The notes: a model not told the origin generated them from the letters alone. A DNA stretch of 64,000 nt from Streptomyces composti (GCF_012034205.1 NZ_JAATEM010000013.1:62001-126000), one strand, 5' to 3'. Shown: positions 37,639 to 47,355, counted from the stretch's first letter. Numbers and translations are program-made.

Positions 37639-39165
37639 TCAGCCGCGGCCGCGCAGCCGGAAGAACCCTTTCCAGCTCGTCCCGGCCCTGCCGGGGTCGA
37701 GCGCCCTGCTCATGCCGCTCGCCCCGCGCCTGCGCCGCGGCAGCGCGGCGAGGGCGGGGGCGGGGGCGGCCCGGGCCGCCGCACCCGGCTCCGGGTGACG
37801 GCCCTGCCTCGTGTCGCCCGCCCTGGAGATGTCCGCCGCCGCGATGTCCTGGGCCCGGGAGGCGTCGCCCGCCGGACCGGCCTCCGCCCGCCGCTCCTCG
37901 GCGGCCGGCAGCGAGGCGAGCGCCGACAGCACGGACGGCGACAGCACGGGCCGCCCGGGGAAGCGTTCCCGCGGAGCGGCATCCCCCTGGGCCGCTGCCT
38001 GCCGGGGGCCGGCCAGGGCCGGGACCGGTTCCGGCGCGACCGGCGTGCCCGGTGCCGGCACAGGGGCAGCGGGTGCCCTCAGCGCGCCTTCTCGTGACGG
38101 GGAGCGGTTCGTGCCGGACTCCTGCGACACGGAGGGCGCCGCGGGAACGGCCCGCAGGGCAGGGCGCTCCGGGGCCGGCTGCCGTGGCAACGGCCGCTCT
38201 GCAGCGGCCGCCTGGGCGGCGGGCGGCCGGCCCGGAGCGGCGTCCGGCGTCGGCACGGGCCGTCGCATCGCGGGCGGCTGCCGGACAGCGGCGCCCGGGA
38301 CGTTCGTCTGCGAAGTCACCGCTCGCCGGGGCGCGTTCCCCGGAGGGCCGGACCGCTCATGCCCCTGCCCGCCGGGGCCCGAGGCCGGCTGCCCCGCCGG
38401 GCGGCGCCGGCGCAGGGCCGCCGCCGGGTCGCCCTCGGTGCGGATGACCACGGGGGACGTCTCGGGGCCGGGGCAGGTCAGGTGGCCCTCCTGGAGCATG
38501 CGGGAGATCTCGGCGGTGACCGTGTAGACGCTGCGGCCGGTGCGGAAGGCGATGTCTCGGGCGGTGCGGCGGCCGTCGGCGTGGGTGAGGAGTTCGCGCT
38601 GGGAGCGGGGCAGACGGGGCCGGGCCGACTCGGCGGGGCCGGCCGGGACGGGGCGTTCGCCGTCCGGGCGGACGGCGTGCGGCAGGGCGGCCAGCGCGGC
38701 CAGTTTGCGGGTGGCCTCGTGCAGCAGGCGGGCGGGTGGTTCGCCCTGCTCGAGCGGTGCGAGCGGGTGGCCCTCGGCCGGCTCGGCGCACTCCTCGACG
38801 TGTCCGGCGAGGATCGCGAACACCGCGTCCTGCATCGCCATCATGCAGACGACCCGGAGCTGGACGGCTCCCGCGTAGCCGTGGGCGATCAGTCCGGCGG
38901 CGGGCCACCTGCCCGCACCGGGTTCCCGCATCAGTTCGGCCCACTGTTCGCCAGTGACCCGTCCGGAGCGCAGCAGCAGCGCCTCGGGGCCGGGAGCGCC
39001 GGGGCTCTCGACGGCGACCACCAGCCCGTCGCGGAGGTGGAAGGACCCGCCGGGCCGGCCGGACACCCGGATCTCACCGGTGGTGTGCGCGGCGGCCGCG
39101 TCCGCGAGGGCCCGGGACAGCCGCCGGTAGCCGTCCCGGTCCAGGACATCCCGAATACCGGACAT
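37639..39165 (-). CDS. DUF4388-like / winged-helix protein with long disordered tail
   Basis: About 508 residues from ATG 39165 (GAGGGGAG ribosome-binding site). Residues 1-150 resemble a DUF4388-type effector domain (TTGEIRVSGRPGGSFHLRDG, LVVAVESPGAPG). Residues about 170-230 look like a winged helix (RSQRELLTHADGRRTARDIA, VYTVTAEISRMLQEGHLTC). The rest is Pro/Ala/Arg-rich and disordered, with a basic C-terminus. DUF4388 proteins often accompany roadblock/MglA systems, and two roadblock genes follow here. Function not known. Confidence 0.65.
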   Translation of the reverse strand: MSGIRDVLDRDGYRRLSRALADAAAAHTTGEIRVSGRPGGSFHLRDGLVVAVESPGAPGPEALLLRSGRVTGEQWAELMREPGAGRWPAAGLIAHGYAGAVQLRVVCMMAMQDAVFAILAGHVEECAEPAEGHPLAPLEQGEPPARLLHEATRKLAALAALPHAVRPDGERPVPAGPAESARPRLPRSQRELLTHADGRRTARDIAFRTGRSVYTVTAEISRMLQEGHLTCPGPETSPVVIRTEGDPAAALRRRRPAGQPASGPGGQGHERSGPPGNAPRRAVTSQTNVPGAAVRQPPAMRRPVPTPDAAPGRPPAAQAAAAERPLPRQPAPERPALRAVPAAPSVSQESGTNRSPSREGALRAPAAPVPAPGTPVAPEPVPALAGPRQAAAQGDAAPRERFPGRPVLSPSVLSALASLPAAEERRAEAGPAGDASRAQDIAAADISRAGDTRQGRHPEPGAAARAAPAPALAALPRRRRGASGMSRALDPGRAGTSWKGFFRLRGRG

Positions 39166-39377
39166 CGCTCCCCTCGGCTGCCGCACCGGTGCCCCGAACC
39201 GGGGCGGTACACGGTGATTTCGCACAAACGCCTGATGCGTCGTACTGAGGGGGTATGTCTATCAGTTCGGATTCCTGCTCAGGTGCGTCTCCGCGCAGTT
39301 GACGGAACCTGGACGAATGCACCGCCCAACCAGTCCTGGACGCACCCTTACCTGAGCAATTCGCACCCGCTTTCCGT

Positions 39378-40349
39378 TCAGCCTCCGAGTCGGTCGCGGG
39401 GGTCGAGCACCCGCACCGGCAGCTCCCGCATCGCCTCCCGCAGGGCCTCCGCCAGCTCCTCGTACTCCGCCGCGCGGGCCGCGCCGGTGCGCATGGCGAG
39501 CGCGACGCGGCGGGTCGGGGCGGGGTCGGCGAAGTAGCCGGTGAGGAGCTGGCTGGAGCGGGTGGTCTCCACCTTGACGGCGGTCCGCGGCAGCAGCGTC
39601 ACGCCGAGGCCGCCGGCGACCAGCTGCACCAGGGTGGACAGTCCGGCGGCGGTGGTGGTGGCCGGAACGCCGGCCCGCCCCGCCTCGCGGCAGATGTCCA
39701 GCGCCTGGTCGCGCAGGCAGTGCCCCTCGTCGAGCAGCAGCAGGTTCAGCTCGCGCAGCGCCTCCCGCGGGATGCCCTCGCGTCCGCCGAGCCAGTGGTC
39801 CAGCGGGGTGACCAGCACGAAGTCCTCGTCGAACAGCGGCAGTTCGGTCACTCCCGGCACGCCAAGCGGCACGGCGAGCAGCAGCAGGTCGAGCCGGCCG
39901 CTGGTGAGCCCCTCGAGGAGACTGGCGGTCTGCTCCTCGTGCACCTGGAGATCGAGGTGCGGATAGCGTTCGTGGACCAGCCGCAGCACGGTGGGCAGCA
40001 GATACGGCGCGACGGTGGGGATGACGCCGAGCCGCAGCGCGCCGGTGAACGGGGCGCGTACCGCCTCGGCCTCCTCCATCAGGGCGCCGACCTCCTCGAG
40101 CACCGCCTTGGCCCGCACCGCGAGCCGCTCACCGGCGGGCGAGAGCAGCACCCGGCGCGTCGTACGCTCGAGGAGCGTCACCCCGAGTGTCTCCTCCAGG
40201 GCGGAGACGGCACCGGACAGCGCCGGCTGGCTCATGCCGATGGCCGCGGCGGCGTCCCGGAAGTGCAAGTGCTCCGCCACCGCCGCGAACGCCCTCAGCT
40301 GAGCCAGGCTCGGCTGCCTGCGCCTGTGACTTGCGTTACCCACCGTCAC
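39378..40349 (-). CDS. oxyR: LysR-family peroxide sensor OxyR
   Basis: A 323-residue LysR regulator. The HTH is LRAFAAVAEHLHFRDAAAAI then SQPALSGAVSALEETLG; the effector domain contains the redox pair Cys211 and Cys220 in LLDEGHCLRDQALDIC, the two conserved OxyR cysteines. It is divergent from ahpCD, the layout known for Streptomyces oxyR, where it activates ahpCD on peroxide stress. Confidence 0.95.
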   Translation of the reverse strand: MTVGNASHRRRQPSLAQLRAFAAVAEHLHFRDAAAAIGMSQPALSGAVSALEETLGVTLLERTTRRVLLSPAGERLAVRAKAVLEEVGALMEEAEAVRAPFTGALRLGVIPTVAPYLLPTVLRLVHERYPHLDLQVHEEQTASLLEGLTSGRLDLLLLAVPLGVPGVTELPLFDEDFVLVTPLDHWLGGREGIPREALRELNLLLLDEGHCLRDQALDICREAGRAGVPATTTAAGLSTLVQLVAGGLGVTLLPRTAVKVETTRSSQLLTGYFADPAPTRRVALAMRTGAARAAEYEELAEALREAMRELPVRVLDPRDRLGG

Positions 40350-40351
40350 TG

Positions 40352-40388
40352 ATAACTACCTCCGATCAACTCGACCGAGTGTAGCTAT
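40352..40388. promoter_or_regulatory. putative OxyR binding region
   Basis: ATAACTAC (40352-40359) and GTAGCTAT (40381-40388) form an inverted repeat with one mismatch and a 21-bp spacer, in the A/T-rich 133-bp region between oxyR and ahpC. The OxyR half-site core in other bacteria is ATAG/CTAT; GTAGCTAT fits it. Confidence 0.5.
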
Positions 40389-40482
40389 TTCAGTAATCAA
40401 TGCATGGTGTGCCAGCATCGGCACAGTCCAACCCAAGGGAGATGTCCGCAATCCGGATGTCTCTGCGTTGCAAGGAGAGCGT

Positions 40483-41037
40483 GTGCTCACTGTCGGTGAC
40501 AAGTTCCCCGAGTTCGAACTGACCGCCTGCGTCTCGCTGGAGAAGGGCAAGGAGTTCGAGACGATCAACCACAAGACCTACGAGGGCAAGTGGAAGATCG
40601 TTTTCGCCTGGCCCAAGGACTTCACCTTCGTGTGCCCGACCGAGATCGCGGCGTTCGGCAAGCTGAACGACGAGTTCGCCGACCGCGACGCGCAGATCCT
40701 CGGCTTCTCCGGGGACTCGGAGTTCGTCCACCACGCCTGGCGCAAGGACCACGAGGACCTGCGCGACCTGCCCTTCCCGATGATGGCCGACCCCAAGCAC
40801 GAGCTGATGCGGGACCTCGGCATCGAGGGCGAGGACGGCTACGCCAAGCGCGCGGTGTTCATCGTGGACCCGAACAACGAGATCCAGTTCTCCATGGTGA
40901 CCGCGGGCTCCGTCGGCCGGAACCCGAAGGAGGTCCTGCGGGTGCTGGACGCGCTGCAGACCGACGAGCTGTGCCCGTGCAACTGGAACAAGGGCGACGA
41001 GACCCTGGACCCGGTCAAGCTCCTGGCTGGTGAGTGA
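40483..41037 (+). CDS. ahpC: alkyl hydroperoxide reductase (peroxiredoxin) AhpC
   Basis: A 184-residue 2-Cys peroxiredoxin. The peroxidatic Cys51 is in FTFVCPTEI and the resolving cysteines are Cys164/166 near the C-terminus (ELCPCNW). GTG 40483 has an AAGGAG site. It reduces organic peroxides and hydrogen peroxide and is recycled by AhpD, encoded 3 bp downstream. Confidence 0.96.
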   Translation: MLTVGDKFPEFELTACVSLEKGKEFETINHKTYEGKWKIVFAWPKDFTFVCPTEIAAFGKLNDEFADRDAQILGFSGDSEFVHHAWRKDHEDLRDLPFPMMADPKHELMRDLGIEGEDGYAKRAVFIVDPNNEIQFSMVTAGSVGRNPKEVLRVLDALQTDELCPCNWNKGDETLDPVKLLAGE

Positions 41038-41040
41038 GGC

Positions 41041-41574
41041 ATGTCCCTCGACTCCCTCAAGGCCCGGATACCGGACTACGCCAAGGACCTGAAGCTCAAC
41101 CTGGGTTCGGTCATCGGCAACTCCGACCTGCCGGCCCAGCAGCTGTGGGGCACGGTGCTGTCGACGGCCATCGCCTCGCGTTCGCCCATCGTGCTGCGCG
41201 AGCTCGAGCCGGAGGCGAAGGCGAACCTGTCGCCGGAGGCGTACCAGGCGGCCAAGGCCGCCGCCGCGGTGATGGCGATGAACAACGTCTTCTACCGCAC
41301 CCGCCACCTGCTGTCGGACCACGAGTACGGCAGCCTGCGCGCCGGTCTGCGGATGAACGTGATCGGCAACCCGGGTGTCGACAAGGTCGACTTCGAGTAC
41401 TGGTCCTTCGCGGTCTCCGCCATCAACGGCTGCGGCATGTGCCTCGACTCGCACGAGCAGGTGCTCCGCAAGGCCGGCCTGGAGCGCGACGTGATCCAGG
41501 AGGCCTTCAAGATCGCCGCGGTCATCCAGGCGGTCGCCGCCACCCTGGACGCCGAGGCGGCCCTCGCGGAGTGA
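41041..41574 (+). CDS. ahpD: alkyl hydroperoxidase D
   Basis: A 177-residue AhpD. The redox centre is Cys131-x-x-Cys134 with His138 in [19 protein letters not shown], plus the proton-relay region upstream. It passes electrons to AhpC from a lipoylated donor in the mycobacterial system. Coupled to ahpC; a strong terminator follows. Confidence 0.95.
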   Translation: MSLDSLKARIPDYAKDLKLNLGSVIGNSDLPAQQLWGTVLSTAIASRSPIVLRELEPEAKANLSPEAYQAAKAAAAVMAMNNVFYRTRHLLSDHEYGSLRAGLRMNVIGNPGVDKVDFEYWSFAVSAINGCGMCLDSHEQVLRKAGLERDVIQEAFKIAAVIQAVAATLDAEAALAE

Positions 41575-41597
41575 CTCCGCGAACCCCTCACACGGCC

Positions 41598-41631
41598 GAA
41601 GGCCCGCCCACCGGACGGTGGGCGGGCCTTC
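41598..41631. terminator. ahpCD terminator
   Basis: A perfect 15-bp stem (41598-41612 with 41617-41631) closes a GGAC loop between the convergent ahpD and AI-2E family genes. Confidence 0.9.
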
Positions 41632-41689
41632 GCCTTCGTACGCGCTCCCCGGGGCGGCCGAAGCCGCCGTGCGCGGCTCGGCGGCGTTT

Positions 41690-43075
41690 CTAGGGCTGCT
41701 CCCGGGGCTCCGGGGGTTCGTCGCCGCTCGCGCTCGGCGCCCCGCTGTCACCCGAGGCGGGCTGGGCCTCGGGCGGGAGCGTGGTCGCCTCCGACAGAGC
41801 GGTCGCGCCGTGGGGCTTCGGGGAGTGGGAGACGTCGACGCCGGCGGAGTGGGCGCGGAGGTAGCCGACGACCGTGTTGGTCACGGCGACCAGGGGGACG
41901 GCCACGACCGCGCCGCCGATGCCGGCGACCATGCCGCCGGTGGCGACCGCCAGGACGACGGCCAGAGGGTGCACGCGTACCGCGCGGCCCAGGATGAAGG
42001 GCTGCAGGACGTGGCCCTCGATCTGCTGGACCGCCAGGACGACGGCGAGGGTCATCACGCCGGTGAACACGCCCTGGGTGACCAGCGCGACGACCACGGC
42101 GAGGGCGCCGGAGACGACCGCACCGACCAGCGGGATGAAGGAGAACAGGAAGATGAAGACGGCGAGCGGCACCGCCATCGGCACGTCGAGGAAGTAGATG
42201 CCGATGCCGATGAAGATGGCGTCGATCAGCGCCACGATCACCGTGCCGCGCACATACGCCGTGAGTGTGCGCCAGGCGACCGGTCCCGCACCGGCGACGC
42301 CGGGGCGGGCGGCGGCGGGCACCAGCTTGAGCGCCCACTGCCAGATGCGCTTGCCGTCGTAGAGCAGGAACAGGGTGGAGAAGGCCGCCAGCAGGATGCC
42401 GGTGAGCGCCTCCACGACGACCGTGACGCCCTCCAGGCCCGCCGAGGTGATCTGCTCGGTGTTGGCGCCGACCGCCTCGCGCAGGTTCTTGGCGATCTCG
42501 TTGATCTGCTTGTCGGTGACGTGGAAGGGGCTGTTGAGCAGCCAGTTGCGCAGCTCGTCGATGCCGTCCTGGATCTGGTCGGAGAGATTGTCGATGTTCT
42601 CCATGACCTGCCAGGTCACGAACCAGCCGATGAGGCCCATGACGACGAAGCCGAACAGCGCCGTCAGCGCGGTGGCCGGGCCGCGCGGCACTCCGAGGCG
42701 GCGCAGGCGGGCCACCGTCGGCTGGAGCAGAGCCGTGATCAGCAGGGCGGCGACGAAGGCCAGGACGACGAGCTGGACGGCGCTGATGACGCGCATCAGG
42801 ACCCAGAGGGTGCCCGCCAGCACCAGCAGCCGCCAGCCGGCCTCGGCGGCAACCCGCACGCCCCACGGCACGGCCTGGGCGGGATCGGGCCGGGGCCGGA
42901 CGGTGGGCGCGTAGTCGGGCGGCGGCGGCACGGACGGCGTGGCCTCGACGGGCTCCCCGCCCGCCGGGCCCACCAGTTCGCCGCGCTCGACCTCGGCCCG
43001 GCGTTCCTCCAACCGCTTCCCGGCTTCGGCCAGCCGGGTTCCGATCCGGTTCAGCCACCCTGGCACTCGCGACAT
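41690..43075 (-). CDS. AI-2E family (TerC-unrelated, PF01594) membrane transporter
   Basis: A 461-residue polytopic protein of the AI-2E exporter-like family. Hydrophobic helices occur from about 75 on (LLVLAGTLWVLMRVISAVQL, VVLAFVAALLITALLQPT, ALTALFGFVVMGLIGWFV), with the conserved long amphipathic loop and the family block around PLAVFIFLFSFIPLVGAVVS and IEGHVLQPFILGRAVRVHPL. Both termini are polar and disordered. ATG 43075 is chosen over 43138 because of the GGGACGGAG site. Substrate unknown. Confidence 0.88.
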   Translation of the reverse strand: MSRVPGWLNRIGTRLAEAGKRLEERRAEVERGELVGPAGGEPVEATPSVPPPPDYAPTVRPRPDPAQAVPWGVRVAAEAGWRLLVLAGTLWVLMRVISAVQLVVLAFVAALLITALLQPTVARLRRLGVPRGPATALTALFGFVVMGLIGWFVTWQVMENIDNLSDQIQDGIDELRNWLLNSPFHVTDKQINEIAKNLREAVGANTEQITSAGLEGVTVVVEALTGILLAAFSTLFLLYDGKRIWQWALKLVPAAARPGVAGAGPVAWRTLTAYVRGTVIVALIDAIFIGIGIYFLDVPMAVPLAVFIFLFSFIPLVGAVVSGALAVVVALVTQGVFTGVMTLAVVLAVQQIEGHVLQPFILGRAVRVHPLAVVLAVATGGMVAGIGGAVVAVPLVAVTNTVVGYLRAHSAGVDVSHSPKPHGATALSEATTLPPEAQPASGDSGAPSASGDEPPEPREQP

Positions 43076-43211
43076 GCTCCGTCCCTTTCCCCCGTCTCGC
43101 CCCGCCACTCCCCGCGGGTCGTCGGTCAGACCGTACATGGCGAAAGCCCCGCACCGTGGAACGGCGAGGGGCTGTGCCGGGGCGAATGGGCCCTGGTGGG
43201 GCGGACGAGCT

Positions 43212-43913
43212 CTAGTACCAGTGGTTGGCCTGCCAGAACGACCAGGCCTCGCAGGGGCTGCCGTAGCGCTCGTTCATGTAGTTCAGGCCCCACTTGATCT
43301 GGGTGGCCGGGTTGGTCTGCCAGTCGGAGCCGGCAGAGGCCATCTTGGAGCCCGGCAGGGCCTGGAAGAGGCCGTAGGCGCCCGAGGAGGGGTTGACGGC
43401 CCGGTAGTTCCAGCTGGACTCGTGGTCCACGATGTTGCTGAAGCACTGCCACTGTCCGGCCGGCACCATCTGGCGTGCCATCGCCTGGATCTGGGCGACG
43501 GTGTAAGAGCTCTGGACGGCGAAGTCGGACGCGTCCTTGGAGCGGCTGGCGGCCTCCTGCTGCTTCTTCCGCTCCTCGGCCTCCTTGGCGGCCTTGGCAG
43601 CCTTCTCGGCGGCCTCCTTCTTGGCGACCGCGGTCTCGGCGGCTGCCTTGCGGGCGGCCTCCTCGGCTTCCTTCTTCGCGCTCGTGTCCGCTGCAATGGC
43701 CATGGTTTCGGCCTGCTGCGTCAGGGACGCGGTCTGCACCTCGGCCTGCTGGCCCGCGGGGATGTCCGCGAGCAGCGTCGTGGCACCAGTTGCCGTCGCT
43801 TCGGCGTCGTTGTTCTGCGCGGTGCTGCCCGAGGCAACACCGACGACGCTTCCGACAGCGGTGACCGCCGTGGCCGAGGCCACTGCGAATCCCCGGACCG
43901 AGATCCGGCTCAC
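43212..43913 (-). CDS. secreted transglycosylase-like protein
   Basis: A 233-residue protein with a signal peptide (about 1-35; VSRISVRGFAVASATAVTAV), a charged Ala/Lys/Glu coiled-coil region (about 70-125), and a C-terminal lysozyme-like domain: MVPAGQWQCFSNIVDHESSW (catalytic Glu), then NPSSGAYGLFQALPGSKMAS and KWGLNYMNERYGSPCEAWSF. It probably cuts glycan strands during growth or germination. GTG 43913 is preferred because AAGGA lies 5 nt upstream; ATG 43931 is the alternative. Confidence 0.85.
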   Translation of the reverse strand: MSRISVRGFAVASATAVTAVGSVVGVASGSTAQNNDAEATATGATTLLADIPAGQQAEVQTASLTQQAETMAIAADTSAKKEAEEAARKAAAETAVAKKEAAEKAAKAAKEAEERKKQQEAASRSKDASDFAVQSSYTVAQIQAMARQMVPAGQWQCFSNIVDHESSWNYRAVNPSSGAYGLFQALPGSKMASAGSDWQTNPATQIKWGLNYMNERYGSPCEAWSFWQANHWY

Positions 43914-44340
43914 ACGGTTTCCTTCCAGCATCGCCCGCTTCGGTGACCCTCGCGGACGCAATCGTGCCCCTGGCACTGGCCTCCCCAACTGCGGGTCACG
44001 GGAGGCACGGGCCCGGTGGGCAACTCCCCGGGGGGAGTGCCGCGTGGTGCTCGGGCGGCATACGACGACGCTATGGAGTTGAAGCTGTGTCTTCTGTTGT
44101 GCCGTACCGCTGGGGGTACGGCCGTGTCGTATGCGGGGCCTGACAGGAGTGAGACTTTGCCGTAACCAGACGGCGCAAGGCAATTCCACGTTGCGTGTGA
44201 AAGCTCACATGCCGTTTGGGCCAGGGGATTTTCGGAAAGCGGCACACGCGCCGACGCCGCCCAGCTAGGCTCTACGCCTTTCCGGACGGCGCCAACTACC
44301 GCGTAACCGCACCGTGTTGGTACGGGCCGGGCGAGACGGG
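43914..44340. other. intergenic region upstream of the transglycosylase
   Basis: 427 bp. It contains an 8-bp inverted repeat GCCGTACC-N6-GGTACGGC at 44101-44122 and several A/T-richer blocks (44160-44215). It should contain the promoter and a long leader of the transglycosylase gene. Cell-wall hydrolase genes in Streptomyces often carry a c-di-AMP riboswitch, but its conserved core could not be seen here. Confidence 0.4.
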
Positions 44341-45666
44341 TCAGACCTGCCCGTCCTCCAGCATTTCGGTCACAAGGGCGGCGATCTGGGACCTCTCGGA
44401 CCGGGTCAGGGTCACATGGGCGAAAAGCGGATGGCCCTTGAGTTTCTCGACAACCGCGACAACGCCGTCGTACCGGCCGACCCGGAGGTTGTCCCGCTGA
44501 GCCACGTCGTGGGTGAGCACCACCCGGGAGTTGGCCCCGATCCGGGACAGCACCGTCAGCAGAACGTTTCGCTCCAGCGACTGCGCCTCGTCCACGATCA
44601 CGAAGGCGTCGTGCAGCGAGCGCCCCCGGATGTGCGTCAGCGGCAGCACCTCGAGCATGCCGCGCGAGGTGACCTCCTCGATGACCTCCCGGCTGGTGAC
44701 CGCCGAGAGCGTGTCGAAGACGGCCTGCGCCCAGGGGCTCATCTTCTCGGCCTCGGTGCCGGGCAGATAGCCCAGCTCCTGCCCGCCCACCGCGTACAGC
44801 GGGCGGAAGACCATCACCTTCTGGTGCTGACGGCGCTCCAGGACCGCCTCCAGGCCCGCGCACAGCGCCAGCGCCGACTTGCCGGTGCCGGCCCTGCCGC
44901 CCATGGAGACGATGCCGACGTCCGGGTCGAGCAGCAGGTCGAGCGCGATCCGCTGCTCGGCGCTGCGGCCCTTGATGCCGAAGGCGTCCCGGTCGCCGCG
45001 CACCAGGCGGACATCGCCCTCGGGGGTGATCCGGCCGAGCGCCTTGCCGCGCTCGGAGTGGATCCTCAGCCCGGTGTGCACGGGCAGGTCGGCGACCTCG
45101 GGCACATGGACGTGCCCCTCCTCGAAGAGGATGTCCACCTGCTCACCGGGCAGGGTCACTTCGGACATCCCGGTCCAGCCGGAGGAGTCCGTGATGGCGA
45201 GCTCGGCCCGGTACTCCTCGGCGACGAGCCCCACGGAGGACGCCTTGATCCGCAGCGGGAGGTCCTTCGACACGACCGTGACGTCGTACCCCTCGGCCTG
45301 CAGATTGCGGGCCACGGCGAGGATGCGGGAGTCGTTGTCCCCCAGCCGGTAGCCGCTGGGCAGCACGCTGGGGTCCGAGTGGTTGAGCTCGACACGCACG
45401 GTCCCGCCGAGGCCCCCGATCGGGATGGGGGTGTCCAGCCGGCCGTGCCGCACCCGGTAGTCGTCGAGCAGGCGCAGGGCCTGCCGGGCGAAGTAGCCGA
45501 GTTCGGGATGGTGCCGCTTGGCCTCCAGCTCCGTCACCACGACGACCGGGAGCACGACCTCGTGCTCGTCGAAGCGGGTCAGGGCGTTGGGGTCGGCCAG
45601 CAGGACGCTGGTGTCGAGAACATAGGTGCGCCGGTCTGGCTTGTGGCGCTGTGCGCTGGTCACCAC
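44341..45666 (-). CDS. PhoH-family ATPase with N-terminal PIN domain
   Basis: A 441-residue PhoH2-type protein. The N-terminal PIN domain shows [51 protein letters not shown] and [14 protein letters not shown], the expected acidic nuclease residues. The C-terminal PhoH ATPase has Walker [15 protein letters not shown] and Walker [13 protein letters not shown]. PhoH2 proteins are RNA helicase/RNase enzymes. Start is one of two adjacent GTG codons at 45666/45663. Confidence 0.92.
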   Translation of the reverse strand: MVTSAQRHKPDRRTYVLDTSVLLADPNALTRFDEHEVVLPVVVVTELEAKRHHPELGYFARQALRLLDDYRVRHGRLDTPIPIGGLGGTVRVELNHSDPSVLPSGYRLGDNDSRILAVARNLQAEGYDVTVVSKDLPLRIKASSVGLVAEEYRAELAITDSSGWTGMSEVTLPGEQVDILFEEGHVHVPEVADLPVHTGLRIHSERGKALGRITPEGDVRLVRGDRDAFGIKGRSAEQRIALDLLLDPDVGIVSMGGRAGTGKSALALCAGLEAVLERRQHQKVMVFRPLYAVGGQELGYLPGTEAEKMSPWAQAVFDTLSAVTSREVIEEVTSRGMLEVLPLTHIRGRSLHDAFVIVDEAQSLERNVLLTVLSRIGANSRVVLTHDVAQRDNLRVGRYDGVVAVVEKLKGHPLFAHVTLTRSERSQIAALVTEMLEDGQV

Positions 45667-46094
45667 GGAAGGACGTACCCCCTCGGATGAGGTCGGGGAG
45701 CGACGGAGCGGAGGCTGGGCCGGGAGGGAGCCGAGGTCCAGGCCGGTTGCCGGCCGCCCCGCACCAGCGGTGGCCGGGAACCGGCCCTCCGCTGCTTCTT
45801 CCGTGCCGTGACCGCACGGTCGGGCTGGTGCAAAAGGGCCTCCCGGGCGGACGGCACCCGCGCCGCCCGCTGAGATCCGACACCCGTGGTTCGGGTGTCG
45901 ACCTGTCTGGCTTATGCCCTCGAACAAGCGCTGCCATGCAAGTCCGCGTGATGGCGCGCCGGTGAACTCCGGGTGGGGGCGCGGGGGCGGTACCGGGGCC
46001 GGTGCGCCGTCCTGTGCCCCTGACGTGCGCCGCGAGTACGCCGGTCAGCGCCCCCGGGGGGGCCGGCGCTGGAGGCGGGAATGAGTGGCCGGGG
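45667..46094. other. intergenic region upstream of phoH-like gene
   Basis: 428 bp between the uppS and PhoH genes on the same strand; it must hold the PhoH promoter. CGGGTGTCG appears in opposite orientations near 45880-45900 (CGACACCCG...CGGGTGTCG, a 9-bp inverted repeat around GTGGTT). No gene could be supported. Confidence 0.4.
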
Positions 46095-46868
46095 TCAGCC
46101 GCCGTAACGCCGGTGACGGGCGGCGTAGTCGCGCAGGGCACGCAGGAAGTCCACCTTGCGGAAGGCCGGCCAGAAGACCTCGCAGAAGTAGTACTCCGAA
46201 TGGGCGGTCTGCCAGAGCATGAATCCGGACAGCCGCTGCTCGCCGCTGGTGCGGATGACCAGGTCCGGGTCGGGCTGCTCGCGGGTGTAGAGGTGACGTC
46301 CGATCATGTCGATGTCGACGGCCTCGGCGAGTTCCTCCATGGAGATGCCCTTGGCGTGGGCGTCGAGCAGCATGGAGCGCACGGCGTCGGCGATCTCCTG
46401 CCGTCCGCCGTAGCCGATGGCGACATTGACCGTTATGCCGTTGACGTCGGAGGTGGCGTCCTCGGCCTCCTTGAGGGTGCGCTGCATCCCGGCGGGCAGC
46501 AGGTCGAGGGTGCCGACGTGGTGGACCCGCCAGCGGCCGTCGGCGGCCAGGGAGCGCACCACGTCCTCGATGATGCCGAGGAGCGGGACCAGTTCCTCCT
46601 TGGGCCGGTCGAAGTTGTCCGTCGACAGCAGCCACAGGGTGACGACCTCGACGTCCGTCTCGCTGCACCAGCCGAGGAACTCCTCGATCTTGTCCGCACC
46701 GGCCCGGTGGCCCTGCGCGGTGGTGGACCCGGCCGCCTTCGCCCAGCGTCGGTTGCCGTCCATGATGACGCCGATGTGCTTGGGCACCTGAGCGTGGTCC
46801 AGGTGGCCTTCCACCCGGCGCGCGTACAGCCTGACCAGCAGGCCGCGCAGCTTGTCGCGCAGGTTCAC
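46095..46868 (-). CDS. uppS: isoprenyl transferase (cis-prenyltransferase)
   Basis: A 257-residue cis-prenyltransferase making polyprenyl diphosphate lipid carriers for wall synthesis. Signatures are HIGVIMDGNRRWAKAAG (catalytic Asp), GHRAGADKIEEFLGW, TLWLLSTDNFDRP, and the C-terminal DLVIRTSGEQRLSGFMLWQT then SEYYF. GTG 46868 begins VNLRDKLRGLLVRLY, a usual start. Streptomyces often have two such enzymes, so whether this is the main UppS or a shorter-chain one is not decided. Confidence 0.92.
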   Translation of the reverse strand: MNLRDKLRGLLVRLYARRVEGHLDHAQVPKHIGVIMDGNRRWAKAAGSTTAQGHRAGADKIEEFLGWCSETDVEVVTLWLLSTDNFDRPKEELVPLLGIIEDVVRSLAADGRWRVHHVGTLDLLPAGMQRTLKEAEDATSDVNGITVNVAIGYGGRQEIADAVRSMLLDAHAKGISMEELAEAVDIDMIGRHLYTREQPDPDLVIRTSGEQRLSGFMLWQTAHSEYYFCEVFWPAFRKVDFLRALRDYAARHRRYGG

Positions 46869-47100
46869 GTGATCGTCAGCCCCTCCGTACGGATCGGACA
46901 GGCGTGGCCTCGGCCGCGCTGCGCGGCCTGCGACCCGGTGCGGGTGCGGTCGGACCCTGTCCGTATGGCGGTCCCCGGAGCGGAAGCCTACCCCTGGGGG
47001 TGCCGGGGTCCCCAACCTCCGCTGTGGGGGCGAATGTCAGGGCTGCGGGGGCTGCCGGGGGATTGCGCCGGTACGCCGCACGAACGGGTTGTCCGGGGTC

Positions 47101-47150
47101 CCCAGGGGTGTCCGGGGGCGCCCAGGGGTGCCCAGGGGTGCCCGGAGGGA
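47101..47150. repeat. tandem decamer CCCAGGGGTG
   Basis: CCCAGGGGTG occurs at 47101-47110, 47121-47130 and 47131-47140 in exact 10-bp register, with a diverged unit at 47111-47120. It lies in the long leader/intergenic region of uppS. Confidence 0.75.
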
Positions 47151-47287
47151 CGGGACGCGGATGCGGGGGCCGTTCCGGCGGAGAGGGCGCCGGGCGCGCG
47201 CCGGCGGACGCAGCGGACGCGTCCAAGGGCGGTGGCGGCCCCGGCCCGGCAGGGGAGAGAGCGGGGCGCGGAGGCGGGGAAAGAAAA

Positions 47288-47322
47288 CGGGCCGGTCCGT
47301 GGGGGGGAGACGGACCGGCCCG
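47288..47322 (-). terminator. intrinsic-type terminator on the minus strand
   Basis: CGGGCCGGTCCGT (47288-47300) pairs with ACGGACCGGCCCG (47310-47322) around a 9-nt G-rich loop. On the minus strand it is followed by TTTTCTTTCC, a U-rich tail rare in Streptomyces. No annotated gene ends just upstream on that strand, so it may end a small RNA or attenuate uppS. Confidence 0.7.
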
Positions 47323-47355
47323 AGGGGGGGTTTCCACCATAACCCTTCGTAAGGG

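Noticed and set aside
43914..44340. c-di-AMP (ydaO-type) riboswitch before the transglycosylase
   Set aside because: Position is right for one, but the conserved core stretches could not be recognised; only a simple inverted repeat is visible.
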